A DNA stretch of 64,000 bases from Planoprotostelium fungivorum (lineage: Eukaryota > Evosea > Variosea > Cavosteliida > Cavosteliaceae). The stretch is from positions 1 to 64,000 of the forward strand of contig MDYQ01000082.1 of NCBI GenBank assembly GCA_003024175.1, in the 5' to 3' direction. Of the stretch, positions 21,666-33,213 are shown piece by piece; positions within the stretch are counted from its first letter, which is position 1, and each line of letters starts with the position of its first letter. The position numbers were made by a program, and so were the translations under genes. Under the pieces are notes generated by a model, which was not told where the DNA came from, made no database searches, and saw only the letters and a program-made list of their open reading frames with translations.

Positions 21666-22070
21666 CTACCTTTTGCTAGGCGATTTGGATGTTCGATGAT
21701 GTGATACCTCTGAAAATCATCGTGACCCTACATCGATTTCCTCGCGATTAGTCTCTTCTTGAAGCAGATACCAACAGCCAAGGAGAGACACCGAGAATGA
21801 CTCTCCACTCTTCTTTATCTTCACTCTTTGGAAGAAGCAAGCAGACCATCGGGACAAGTGTTTCGATCTGATCGTAGAGTGGCCGTCACCTGGGATGGAG
21901 CTAAAGTCTTCATCTCCCGACTGTAAAACGAATCGTCATCTGTATCCATCCTTACGCAGATGGCAACAGTGGACCATCTTTGTATCGAAAATCTTCCATT
22001 GTTTACCTCCTCATAACGCGAGTGGTTTCATCCGCAGCAGAAGAGATTTGTTCAGGATGACGAATGACAT
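21666..22070. other. Intergenic stretch between tRNA-Gly and a membrane protein gene
   Basis: No gene-like frame was recognised; it contains the 3' flank of the tRNA and of the DUF3592 gene. Confidence 0.4.
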
Positions 22071-23030
22071 TTATCGTCTGATTACACCGTTCTTCTTGGC
22101 GTTCATCAGTCGGGGACGTCTGAAGAGGAGGGAGATCGTGAAAAGGGCAACGGCGACACCTGATACAGACATGGCAACCAGTGGCGCCTGCTTCTGTGAG
22201 CCCCTCTCCAAGACGCAAGTCTTTGGGTCGGCTGGGTCGTAGTACACGATCACATCTGTGCCTACCCTCAAGTTCTTGGCCTATACGGGTTATGACGTCA
22301 TCGTACGTAACTCGAAATCCACCTGAGATTTCGCGTCCTCCTCGGTGGTGAAATCCTCTGCGAATCTGATCTTGTTGCCTCTGAACCATTCTCCGTTGAC
22401 CTGTGAAGGAGATTCAATTCAAGATGCGTTGCGTGTGATCACACCTTGTAGGAGTATTCGACGTCTAGCGCCCACATCTTCTTGGTACCTGAGCCAGTTG
22501 GAAGCCTTCTCAACGAAGTCGAGCTCTTTTCGATCATGCCTGGGAGATCTTAAATGACGTGGACAGAATCACGTGACGATGGACGACATGATGTTCATTT
22601 CTTACCCTCAGTCGACGGCCAAGACAGCGATTTCCTTCCCATTCGGAAATCATGGATGAGATCGCGAAGGAGATCTCCGTACCAGAGACCGTAGGTGCAC
22701 ATGCATACAACCAGGAGCTGGAAATCATCAACGAGGAGATGATGCGGTCGGACTCACGACGGCCAAGACCCAGGTGCCGAGCTTGTCTCGCTTTGGGTTG
22801 CGGCTGGGTAATCTTCTAAACTTGGGCAGCTTCTTCTTCAGAGGTGATTCCGTGAATATCGTGGTGATGATACCTCGACTCAACTCAGGCTGAAAATGAG
22901 GTCGTGGTGGTATCAGCTCATTCAAAATGCATCGGCCGGTCGAAGGTCTGAAGCTCAACAATGGTTTCCTCAAAGTGGATACACGAAATGTGTTACACAG
23001 GTTGGCACGACCGAATAGGAGAAGAGACAT
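22071..23030 (-). CDS. DUF3592 membrane protein with organelle-like presequence
   Basis: The start MSLLLFGRANLCNTF opens an Arg/Ser-rich leader resembling a mitochondrial presequence. Later exons give a first hydrophobic helix (LGTWVLAVV joined to LLVVCMCTYGLWYG), then the DUF3592 fold: SWPSTEG, VEYSYK followed after an intron by VNGEWFRGNKIRF, and VGTDVIVYYDPADPKTCVL. A second helix VAMSVSGVAVALFTISLLF and a basic tail end the protein. DUF3592 proteins are small two-helix membrane proteins with an extracytoplasmic beta domain and no known activity. Introns contain GAAATTTCG motifs. Confidence 0.8.
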
Positions 23031-23214
23031 GATGCGTGTGTCTGATGATGCGTGACGGTCGAAATTTCGTGATAAATCGTTTTCATTTGTTTTAATGATG
23101 TCATATAACAACCTGCCAATGATAGACTCTGAAGCACGTACACGATCGAAAACAAGAGAGAATAGAGGACGTCCAATATCATACAAATATTTATCACAGA
23201 GCCCTTCTGTGGTG

Positions 23215-24010
23215 TCAAATAGTGCACGAAAATAAAGTCTGGCTGGTATTGATGAACTGCCACTCCGCTTCGGTGTTGAGCCAGTTGTCTTCCGCAGGCA
23301 GACTTAGGGGCGAGATCAACATGTCCATCCAAGTTCCTCTCACGGTCAGAGTCAATCTCTCATCGGAATGGATGGGCGATTGAGCCACGTTCGGATGTTC
23401 CGGATCGCTGGTGTATGAGTCGCTCCGGTTCCATTCCTCAACGTCTTCGTCTGTGTCCTCCGTTGGAGTCATCGTGTTGAGCGTCGGCTCTTTCTTCTAT
23501 CGGAGGTGAGCATAATATATCCTCCATAACTTTAAGAGTACAACTTCTTACCTCGATGTGGATGGGAGAATGAGATGCTGATCCTTCTTGAACGTGTTTG
23601 ACCTTTGTACGCTTTGACCTCTCTCCAGAAACATGGTGGAAGGGACACACTCCGACCCTCTGGCATGGTCTTCTAAATTTGTTCGCATGCCCGCAGACTT
23701 CGAACCCTTTCTCTGCGTTCGTCCACTGCATTTGCATTTTAGAAAGACATGAGAAAGTCTGCGAACCTTTCTCTTCTGTGGTTTGTCCTTGTTCTCCTTC
23801 TTTAATTCGGTCTTTCCGATATTCGAGACGGCTGCGGCTTCCATCATGCTTTGGTGTGGGGGTGTGATAATTACCTTTGAAGGTGGGTGACTTGAGAGAA
23901 CTGAGACGCCCAGGGACTGTCTCGTTTGATTTTACGCATTTTGACGGTAAGATAGGGAAATGAAGGCCCTTTTTCGGGCACCGTGTCGAAATCGCATTCA
24001 CATCGTCCAT
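23215..24010 (-). CDS. Unrecognised protein with Cys/His cluster
   Basis: Exons from MDDVNAISTRCPKKGLHFPI (24010) to the stop at 23215 join across short introns (about 23882-23848 and 23548-23485) to roughly 230 residues. The centre has a Lys-rich stretch followed by VCGHANKFRRPCQRVGVCPF with two following His, a spacing of Cys and His that could bind one zinc ion. The tail is acidic, Ser/Asp/Glu rich, then ends in a hydrophobic and aromatic stretch. No named family was recognised; a nuclear zinc-binding role is a guess. Its start faces the deubiquitinase gene across an 845-bp spacer. Confidence 0.6.
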
Positions 24011-24855
24011 CTTGTTTCCCTGTGTGCAGGGAGAGCAAGGAGAGGAAGCTTCCGATAGAGAGCTGACACTAGAGAGGAGGCCTCGTCTCTCGCGTGACTC
24101 TCTCCTCGTCTACGTGATCACATCGTAAGACGGCAACGTGCGTGATCGAGGAGAGGAAGAGAAAGAGAGAGAACTGCGTAGAGCTGAGAAGTTTATAGCG
24201 ACGAGAGAAATTGCGATCGATATAAGTGGTGTAAGGTCCTTCAAGCCGTATGGAAGGGAGTACTGGCGATGACAGCTGAATATCTCCATTCCTAGAAAAG
24301 GGGAAATCCACCGGATTTAGAGATAAGGATGTCAGGGTAACGCAAACAGTTGCAGGAGTTCTCAAAGGGGAGGTCCAGGTTCGCAGCAAGAGATCGCGGA
24401 GGCTGTAATGAAACCGCCTTGCGTGTAATATCCCACGGTTGGGTGTCTTCAATCGACCCGCACGGGTGGGTGTATTGTCCCGTACGATGAACACATCATC
24501 CGTCCCATGACCTCTTGATCGATTGACGACGATGATGTGGCGATGAGCCACCAGGAATGAGAGGAGGGATATAGAGCATGAGACCTCTGCACGAGCGGCC
24601 GGAAACGTCAGCCCACACGTGTGCAAAGAATAAAACGAAATAAAAAAAGTCGGAATTGTTCACCGAACGTGTTGGAAGGGAGAAGCAAAACCATTTTTCA
24701 AGAGGAGCAGAACAACTCATCTACATCTTTATCCGTTTGTGCGTCAGTCTCGATCATAAACATCTCTTCTCCCCGCAAAGAGGTACCGAATCTACCTCAT
24801 ACATAAACAAATCTGATCGATTGTGCACAGGTACGATTCATTCGATACACATAAG
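24011..24855. other. Divergent intergenic region
   Basis: 845 bp between two divergent starts. A 185-codon open frame on the minus strand (24626-24069) fills most of it, but its composition (Arg/Ser/Thr/Leu with no motif) and position argue for chance. Both promoters must lie here. Confidence 0.4.
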
Positions 24856-27800
24856 ATGAGCCTGAGAAGAGAGGTGAGTCTTTTGTAACCCCGGACGTTT
24901 CGTCTGAGTCATCCTTAAAGACTTTGGATGAGCAGCAATACGCCAGCGATAATAGTGCAATCAGCACGGAAGGACAAGTCAGTTCATTTTGTTGTTTACT
25001 CTTGTCATATCGATTTACATCATCCAGGCCCCGGATGATGCTTCGGATATAGACGAAGACGAACACAGGAGAGATATGGAATTGGGAGCTACGGACGAAG
25101 AGAACAATTATGACCGAGAGATTTCCGTTACCATCAATGACCGCACCCAAACTGAACATGAGGTAATCATCACCTGCTCTCTCTTCACGTAACAAACGAA
25201 ACTCACAGAACATCGTCACCGAGCAGTATCCAGCCAATCTCACTTGGTCAGATCTTCGAACGCAGATCCTCCGCAAATACAACAAGAACCCCACAGATCA
25301 CTGTCTGAGGGTGACCCCATCACATCGACGTCATCTCACCTTCCATCAGTTCTCATTGGACGGAACAAACGAGCTCACCACGGACGATCGAGTCCAACTC
25401 AAACAGCTCAACGTCAATGACAATCTACAATGCTTCATCTTCAACACCCACACCGAAGACAGGCGAGTCCCCTCGTCTCATCCGTTTCTGACCGTGTGCA
25501 GCAGCAGTGATGGTGATGATTCAGAGAATCTGCACAACTCGAGACCTTTCAGCGGACAGTCTTGGGCTTCCTCTTCAGGAGGTAGTGGTCGATGGGACGG
25601 TGAGATCATGATGATGATGATGATGATGATGACACGGTGGCAGCAGTCAACCAAGGCAGCGGAGGGCTGACTCGGAGTTCGAGCAGCGATGAGTCGACGT
25701 TCTATACGACGTCGACGAACTACAACGTGCCGAAACCACTCCCCCCTGGGTTGATTGGCATCCAGAATCAGGGAGCGACTTGTTACCTCAACTCGCTCAT
25801 CCAATCACTGTGAGACGTCGAACATCTATCTTTTATTCTATTTTATTTCTCACTCGAGACAGCTACATGACCCCGGAATTTCGCAGAATGATCTACATGT
25901 TCGAGAGGCCATGGGACAGACTCCTGCGTCAGGTCGATATTTTATTTCATTTTATTCTTTCCCGCCAAAACTGACACGCCGTACAGCTGGAGAGGAAGGG
26001 TAGTGAAGCGAGCGAAGACATCATCCTACAGATGCAGATGCTTTTCGCCAGAATGCAGACGTCTAAGAGCGAGCCCGTGTCCACCAGTGGCCTCACCCGT
26101 AGCTTCGGCTGGGACAGGTTCGTCTACAACGCGCCGATTCGAAATCGTTCACTGACTCGTTGTAGTTCGGACAATTTCGTCCAGCACGACGTACAAGAAT
26201 TGAATCGCATTTTGTGTGACAGACTCGAAGACAAGATGAAGGGAAACATCAAGGAAAACAGCCGTGAGTACTGATCGAGTGTACAATGGGGTTTAAGGTT
26301 TACGCAGCCACCATCGCCGGTCTGTACAGAGGCATGATGGTCAACATGATCAAATGCACGACCTGCAAGAGGATCTCCAAGCGAGAAGAAGAATTCTACG
26401 ATATTTCCCTCGTTGTAAAGGGCAAGAAGGTGTCAAACCACAACGCGCCGCGTCGAAATTGAAACAAAATCAGGACGTCCGAGAATCATTAGATGAATTC
26501 ACAGAAGAGGAGACATTAGAAGAAGAGAACGCTTATCACTGCGACAAGTGCGCCAGCAAGCAGAAGGCCATCAAGAGCACTGTCTTTAAGACTCTACCTA
26601 AGATCCTAAACATCCAATTGAAGAGGTGAGAGGTCTCACGCGTGGAGGTGATGACGTGGTGTAGGTTCGAATACGATTGGAACAGCGACACTCGCGTCAA
26701 ATTAGACGATGACGTGAAATTTCCGCCGTATTTAGACATGTCCGATTACGTTCTCACCCCGGAAGATGAAAACTCGATGAAAAGTCCGAGACCAGAAGGA
26801 TCCGAGGCCAGCGATCTCGCTACCTCACCCGAAGTACCACGCAGGGAGGAGGTGACGAAATCTCCGCGAAATTTCACCGATATTTCGTCAGAATACGTAC
26901 GAGCTGTTCGCCATATTGGTCCACTCGGGTAACGCTGGTTACGGTCACTATTACGTGTACATCAAGAATTTCGCCGATGCAAAGTGAGTTCTTCCGCATT
27001 TTTCCGGACGAGACACAGCTGAAGCTGCTACTAGGTGGTACAAATTCAACGATGAAACGGTTACGTTCGTGTCAGATCACGACATTTCTGACAGCCAATG
27101 GCTCAACGCACCCTCCAGCGGCAACAGACCCTCTTGGATGTCTAACTACGGCCGAGTGAGTGTGAAATCTCGCAGAAAACTGATCGAAATTTCAGTCTAC
27201 GACGCCGTACATGCTTGTGTACCGACAGAGAGAAGGTGTCAAGATGGAAGACACGAAAGCTTCCACCCCGGTCTCATTTATTTGCGACTCCATCACCCGC
27301 GAAGAGGTGGCTCGTTGTAGTCGTCCGGATTCCGAATGACATTCCTAGATTCCGATTCCATTGGTCAACTACATCGAGAGAGAAGCAGAAGAACAAGAGA
27401 GGGTGAAGAGAGAGAAGGAAGAAGAAGAGAACACGATCCGCATCACTGTGTACAGGAGCGTCATCGAAAAGCCCGCCATCGAGGTACGTTCGAAATTCAA
27501 ACGTCGACTTATGGCGGGAAGATCCGTCTCGATCGTAACGCCAAATTCGGCGAACTCCGCGAAAAGTTGATGAAAATTCTGGCCGAAGAGAAGGGAGGCA
27601 AGCCTTTCTACCGCATAAGGAGAATGGTGGGACGAAAAAACGCAACGAGGAGACCATCCAAAGAGGTCTATCAGACGTCAGACGACGCGTGAGCTATCCA
27701 CGAGCCATCAGGAACCGTTGCTGACGAGAAAAAAACAGGAAGAAATTGTACGATCTACAACTCGACAAGAAGAATTTCGTTTATTTAGAAGAGAGCGGCG

Positions 27801-29875
27801 ATCCATCCATCGAATCCGATCTGTCTTCCACCCCCGACGACGTAACTCGAAATTTCATCGGGATCCCGACTGACATTCGCAGATGCGATTCCTATCGCTT
27901 CGCGTGTGGAATCCCGCAGAAGAAAGACCGTCGACTCTGGCCGATCTATCTCTACCGGCCAACATGAAATTATCGGAATTGAGAGAGTATTTGTCCCAGC
28001 AGTATCTAGGCGACGTCGATCCCAATCTAGTCATGATCACTGAAGAAGAGACGGAGAAAGTGAGACACCTCATGTCAAACCCGGACATGGACTTGTCGTC
28101 TTACAAGTGAGTTGGATGTGATGAATATTGTCCTTTTATCAAAGTGATCGATTTTGGTGTGATGTGGCAAGTTGAATCTACAACGATGTAGATTGACACG
28201 AAGAGCAGATTGATCACGGGAGACATCCTACACGTTGAGATTGCGACTCAGCCTCTGTCAGAGTGGAAGTCTGACGTAGAGAGATTCTACAATGACAAAC
28301 TGAACGAAATCTACGCGACGCTAGAAGAATCTTCTTCTTCCTTTTCCAAGAGGAGACCTCAACCGCTCACCCCCGAGGAAGGTATCTGAAATTCGAATCG
28401 TTCCGTTTGGCGGGAATTTTTTCTAACGCGTTGTAGACGAAGCAACGCCGGTCAATGATTGGAGTAAGAGGAGGATCGAGATAGAGGACTTCCTGATATG
28501 GAAGGATGCGTCTGTCCTCCGTCTCAAACAATTGATTCAGAAGGCCGTGGGTGAAACAGTGGTACCTCTACCTCACCAGATCCGTGAGTGGCTCGTAGTT
28601 GGAGGAGATTTATTCATCTTCACAGGTTTATTCGTAAAGGAATACGCTTATTACGAAGAAAAGTTGGTCGAGCTGAACGAAGACAACGTCAAGGTGAAAA
28701 TTCTCCGAAAATCGTGAGAAAATTCTGAGAATTTCCAGGGACGTTTGGAAGGAAAATTCCGCAAGCCAGAGCTGATCATGGAGCTGTTGGAGACGGCCGA
28801 ATATTTTGAGCCCGGAGACATGAATTTGACATCCGTCTACTACAACGAGAAGAGCGAGCCCGCCAAAAATTTCAAGTTGAAAATCAACAAGTCCCAAACT
28901 GTTCTCGAGTTGAGACGGGCCGCCGCCGCCGTGGTCGGAATTTCACCGGAAAATCTCCTGGTCAGCCGACACAGCTCGAGCCAACACCACTCGGTGGAAG
29001 ACGTATACGAGCGTAACTCCGACGTATTGTCCAATCTGTTCATCAACACCAACACCCTCTTACGCTTCGATTACGTACCCTCTCAGTACAATTCCGCATA
29101 CACCGAAGAGAATCTCGTCTACTTTCAGGTACATCTACAGCGTTGTAGACGGTGGAAATTGACGGAAAATAGATCGTCCAGTTCATCTCCTGGGACGGAG
29201 CTCAGATGCAGTGTACCGAGCCTGCCATCGTAGTGCTGCCGTTAGAGGCCAAATTGGCCGACGTCCGCAGAGAAATCGCACACAGGAACGACGTACAACC
29301 CAATGAGATCTCCATGGCTTTCGTGGAGAACACGAACACCCTCCCTATCTTCAAGAGGTCTGCGTCAAAGTATTACAGCTCTACCTCTTCGAGCCTTGTC
29401 AACAGTCTCGTGAGTGCATCGTGATGATCACGGAGATGATCGCGATCGTCCATGATGGATGACGATGAGCTTGATGATGATCGTGATGCAGGCCCTGTGT
29501 GCTTACAAGAAGCGTAGCTTGAGTGACAGCGGTGATGAGCAGGACAAGTCGACACAAGAGATGGAGCTGGTGAGTTTCACATCGATGACGAATCGTGACG
29601 TCATCAGGAGGGGAGCCCTGAAGATCAACTCGAAGCGAAGAGGAAGGAGGAAGCCGAGCTGATGGTGAGTTCCATCACATCACCATCATCACCGACACGA
29701 ACAGTTGATGGAGGAAGACATCACTTTGGACAGTATTCGCATGAGGATCCAATATCGACCTCTATCGGTCATCTGCTGGGAAGATACTCGTAAGAACTGC
29801 AAACCAACGAAAGCTGTCGCCGCTGCCAAGCATAAGAGAAACTTTGAAGGAGAGAGCTTGAAAATAAAGAGTTGA
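24856..29875 (+). CDS. USP7/USP47-like ubiquitin C-terminal hydrolase with UBL array
   Basis: A long spliced gene of about 20 exons. The first part is acidic, followed by a ubiquitin-like segment (LTWSDLRTQILRKYNKNPTD). The USP catalytic core has the Cys box NQGATCYLNSLIQSL (near 25770), a QHDVQELN box (near 26190), a CTTCK...CDKCA zinc site, LPKILNIQLKRFEYD, and the His box NAGYGHYYVYIKN followed by KWYKFND. After a charged coiled coil (EAEEQERVKREKEEEE) come several UBL modules typical of the USP7/USP47 carboxyl half (for example FLSLRVWNPAEERPSTLADL). No amino-terminal MATH domain is seen, so USP47 or USP40-like is as likely as USP7. It removes ubiquitin from protein substrates. Several introns are built from the CTACAACG/CGTTGTAG element. 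Confidence 0.92.
26118..26165 (+). repeat. Introner-like element forming a whole intron
   Basis: A 48-nt intron of the deubiquitinase gene. It begins GTTCGTCTACAACGCGCC and ends TCACTGACTCGTTGTAG, so its ends CTACAACG and CGTTGTAG are inverted repeats and the last AG of the repeat is the 3' splice site. Splicing gives the conserved junction W-D-S-S-D-N before QHDVQE. Confidence 0.85.
28382..28436 (+). repeat. Intron ending in the CGTTGTAG repeat arm
   Basis: A 55-nt intron of the same gene ending ACGCGTTGTAG at the 3' splice site. The 5' arm is not clearly preserved. Confidence 0.7.
29129..29172 (+). repeat. Intron containing the palindromic element
   Basis: A 44-nt intron starting GTACATCTACAGCGTTGTAG. 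The palindrome lies next to the 5' splice site, and the intron ends AAAATAG. Confidence 0.7.
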
Positions 29876-29919
29876 ACCCGTCAGCAAGAAAAAAATGCGT
29901 GTCATTATAAAATTAGTCC

Positions 29920-30934
29920 ATGAGCAACGCCAGGTGCTTCAAGCTCGAGCACTTATCGAAAGAGATCAGACATTTACGCCTGGGTGGCGACGAGAGGATG
30001 ACTTTGGATGACTGTACGAAGCTATCGAGATGGATGATGGACATGATGGGACAATTGAGGACGATCGAATTGTGGTGTGAGTGCATCTGTGTGGTGGGGT
30101 TATGTATTTACGTTCTGAAACCTGATCATGTAGATGTGAATCTTGGCTCGATGGGATGCAAGGTGCTTATGGAGGCTCTTAAATACGACGGAAACGTATT
30201 TCGCCTCTCACTCAGAGGTGATCTGAAGCGGATCACATGAGAGCACTGAAAATGAGATCAGGAAACTCCATCGGTAGCGACGGTGGCTTATACATATCTG
30301 AGATGCTTCAATATAATACGAAACTGCAAGTTTTGGACATCTCAGGTGAGCACCGCAACCTGAGAGAAGGAGGGAATATAGAATGTAGGTTGTTACGTCG
30401 GCACACTGGGCGCCACAGCTATCGCTGATAGTTTGAAAACGAATGAGACACTATCGGCTCTCATTCTCGACAGTGAGCTTGGTCATTTCATCGTTCCTCT
30501 TCGCTGACACCGTCACAGACAATGGTATTGGCAAGGCAGGGGCCAAAGACTTGGCCACCGTTTTAGAGATGAATTCGACTCTCCGCCAACTTTATCTAAA
30601 CGGTGTGTTCTCAAATAGCATTGTCTGATGCAATGCAGAACAACAATTGGAAGATGAAACCGCTCTGGTTTTTGCGAGAATGTTATCTCTCAACTCCAGA
30701 CTCGAAATCCTCAGTCTCCCAAGTGAATAGAGTACGAAGTTGATGATGTGATGTGATTTGAACGCAGATTGTGGCATCACTGATCGTGGAGCTCAACATC
30801 TCCTGGATGCATTGCGAAGCAATTCGAGCATTAGGAAGATAACATTGGAGTCCGCAGGAAATGGTATATCAACCCACCTGCTCCGATCCATCGAGGAGAA
30901 GATCGCGACGAACCTGAAATGGAGAGAGCAATAA
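29920..30934 (+). CDS. Ribonuclease-inhibitor-type leucine-rich repeat protein
   Basis: Exons of about 80-110 nt each encode one LRR of roughly 28 residues, separated by 50-60 nt introns, so exon borders follow repeat borders. Repeats include NSIGSDGGLYISEML followed by LQVLDISG, GTLGATAIADSLKTNETLSA, NGIGKAGAKDLATVLEMNST with LRQLYLNG, and CGITDRGAQHLLDALRSNSS. This is the RI-like class found in NLR and RanGAP proteins, a protein-interaction scaffold. There is no signal peptide or nucleotide-binding domain. It starts only 45 bp after the deubiquitinase stop codon. Confidence 0.8.
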
Positions 30935-31099
30935 ATAGGTCACCCTGACCGCATGATTCCGCTGGTGTTTGTTAGAAAGGTTGTGTGCTTCATGGTTGGC
31001 GTATGTGTTTGTAGACGGTGGAAAGGTCCTGTTCGATTTCCCATTATTCTCCTTTTCTTGGGTGAACCAAGACAAACCATCTTCTTATACTTTAGAGAC

Positions 31100-31977
31100 A
31101 TGGCAAACGCCAACGACTAGTGAGTACGAATCACGCCCATGTTGCTCATTATGTCTCAGCGATTTCCTCTTCAAACTCCTCCTCATCGGTGATTCTGGTG
31201 TGGGTAAATCCTCTCTCCTCCTGTGAGTTCTCTTGATATGATTTTCATCCATGTTGCTCCCATTGCATTACCACTTAGCCATCTTCTAATCGAAGACAGC
31301 CGATTCGCAGACAACGTCTACACAGATTCTTACATCTCTACTATCGGAGTGGATTTCGTGAGTCGTTTTACATCTGCGCCCGATTTAATTCTCATCCATC
31401 CGCAGAAAATCAAGACTCTCACCATCGACAACAAGACCGTCAAACTTCAAATCTGGGATACTGCAGGACAAGGTAACACCCCCACATTTAGAATCCCCCT
31501 CACATCTAGAATCCCCCTCACATCCCGTAGAACGTTTCAGAACCATCACCTCTTCTTATTACAGAGGTGCTCATGGTATCATCGTCGTGTACGATGTGAC
31601 CGACAAGGTATCATTCACCAATGTAAAGCAATGGCTGGGCGAGATCGATCGTTACGCCTGCCAGTCTGTCAACCGTCTTCTCGTCGGTAACAAGGCTGAT
31701 CTCTTGGAGAAGAAGGTGAACCCATCCGACATCTCATATGACAATCATCTCATCCTCCAAACAGGTTGTCGACACGAACGAAGCCAAAGAGTACGCACAA
31801 TCCATCAACATCTCCTTCTTGGAGACATCTGCCAAGAGCTCAGAGAATGTAGAGGAGGCGTTCAACCTCATGACAAAGCAGATCAAGGAGAGAGTGTCTA
31901 AAGCACCAGAAGTCAAGCCGGCCGGTGGCGGTGGTCTCCCCAAGGCAGGAAAGGAGAGCAAGAAGTGCTGCGCTTGA
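31100..31977 (+). CDS. Rab1/Ypt1-type small GTPase
   Basis: Five or more short exons assemble a Rab of about 200 residues: P-loop [12 protein letters not shown], switch I with [15 protein letters not shown] followed after an intron by [20 protein letters not shown], the NKADL guanine-specificity motif and ETSAKSS. The effector-region and switch sequences match the Rab1/Rab8 group, closest to Rab1, which controls ER-to-Golgi transport. The tail ends KKCCA, with two Cys for prenylation followed by one extra residue. The second exon begins with the codon split at the tyrosine of the start segment MANANDY. One intron carries a 17-bp direct repeat (AATCCCCCTCACATC type) near 31490-31525. Confidence 0.93.
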
Positions 31978-32036
31978 TTTGTCTATAAACAAAGAGAGTC
32001 CGAGTGTTTACATGCGCTTTATTTTGTGTCCATGCT

Positions 32037-32495
32037 CTATGAATTCATCAAAAAGTTCAAGCTCATCTTGGGGTTGTGTGGGACGACGACTGGTTTCCTC
32101 GTTGGCTTATTGTTTTCTCTCTCGTCCCTCTCTTGTCGTTTCATCTTTGCCCTCTGATTTGTGAACCATGTCTTGGAGGGATTAGATGCGGCCACACGAA
32201 CCATCGTCCTCACCCTCACTTTCTTCTCCGACATGTTCGTCTGTTCAGCCAGTTTACGGCACTCCATCTCAGATAGGTTTTGCTTCTGTGCGAATGCTGC
32301 CATTAAGACATCGAGTTGATCACTCGTAGTTCGATATATATTGCTCTTCACATCAGGCAGGCGTTGCATTTTAGATTTAGAGGATATGTTTCGATGGCAC
32401 GTCTGATCCACATCGTGTAGAGAAGAAGATGGTTCTGACTTTCTACTCTCTACATATGGAAAGAGGTGTGCCACCTGTTTCTCTTCCATGGTCAT
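32037..32495 (-). CDS. Homeodomain transcription factor
   Basis: The homeodomain spans the second half: QLDVLMAAFAQKQNLSEMEC, then KLAEQTNMSEKKVR joined directly to TWFTNQRAKMKRQERDE when a 42-nt intron (32172-32213) is removed. Helix 3 carries the signature WFxNxR. The intron has no stop and is a multiple of three, so an unspliced reading would insert 14 residues just before Trp48 of the domain. The protein is about 138 residues spliced, with a Ser/Lys-rich head. It is divergent from the gene starting at 32527, with only about 30 bp between starts. Confidence 0.88.
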   Translation of the reverse strand: MTMEEKQVAHLFPYVESRKSEPSSSLHDVDQTCHRNISSKSKMQRLPDVKSNIYRTTSDQLDVLMAAFAQKQNLSEMECRKLAEQTNMSEKKVRVRTMVRVAASNPSKTWFTNQRAKMKRQERDERENNKPTRKPVVVPHNPKMSLNFLMNS

Positions 32496-32526
32496 GGGTG
32501 GAGACCTTCCTCGTACTGGTGCGGAA

Positions 32527-32943
32527 ATGACTGAGGTAAGCTGCTACCTTTTGTTCCGTTTGGCCTGATGCATACCCCCGCAGACGTACCTCACGGTGAA
32601 AAAGGTGACCTTCAGTGGTCCTCTTAGAGGATATCTTTTGCTCATTTTGTCCTTCTCTGGTACCAGATGGGGTGGAGCTGCTGACCTTATCCTATATGTT
32701 TCTCACCTTACGCTTCCATCAGGGCGTGAACTGCGAAAAATCAGCAGCAAAGAGCAGGGTAAGGCGGTTTATTGGTCATTTGAAGTGTGCAACGTCTTCA
32801 GAGGTGACCCCTCTGATGACGACAGAGAAACGCAGTGTTTAGAGATCGATGCCTGTGAAGAGGTCCGTGGCTTCCGTTCTGGTTCCTGTCTCTCCACCTG
32901 GATGAAGACAGTCTATACGTATGAGTATGTGCGCGTGTACTGA
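32527..32943 (+). CDS. Unrecognised protein, divergent partner of the homeodomain gene
   Basis: A first exon MTE joins across a 47-nt intron to TYLTVKKVTFSGPLRG and a continuing frame to a stop at 32941-32943. Two frames are open over part of the second exon, and the alternative reads VVLLEDIFCSFCPSLVPDG, so another intron may exist near 32620. No domain recognised. Upstream in-frame ATGs overlap the start of the homeodomain gene and are less likely starts. Confidence 0.4.
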
Positions 32944-33213
32944 AAACGTTGCGTACCTACGTAAATTCTAAAGCTTTACGCAGAAAGGAGGAGAGATCGC
33001 TGGCTCTCACATGTGAGATGTGTATGTCGTCAATATAAGTCAGCATCACAGTTGAGATGGTGACGTCCAATATATTGGGTCATAATTACGACTATGTGGA
33101 GAGAAATAAAGATGTTTGTAGATGGACGCAAGGTGATCTCATCAAAAATCAGATCACAGAGTGGACCGATTACGACAAGGAGGAGTTTCGAGGCCAGTTG
33201 ATCCATTATAGAC

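Noticed and set aside
24069-24626. A 185-codon open frame on the minus strand in a divergent spacer
   Set aside because: No start context, motif, signal peptide or exon partner, and it fills a region that must hold two promoters. Kept only as part of the intergenic note.
25610-25635. ATG microsatellite inside the deubiquitinase gene
   Set aside because: It lies in a probable intron (GTGAGATCATGATG onward) and is common low complexity in this genome; not noteworthy alone.
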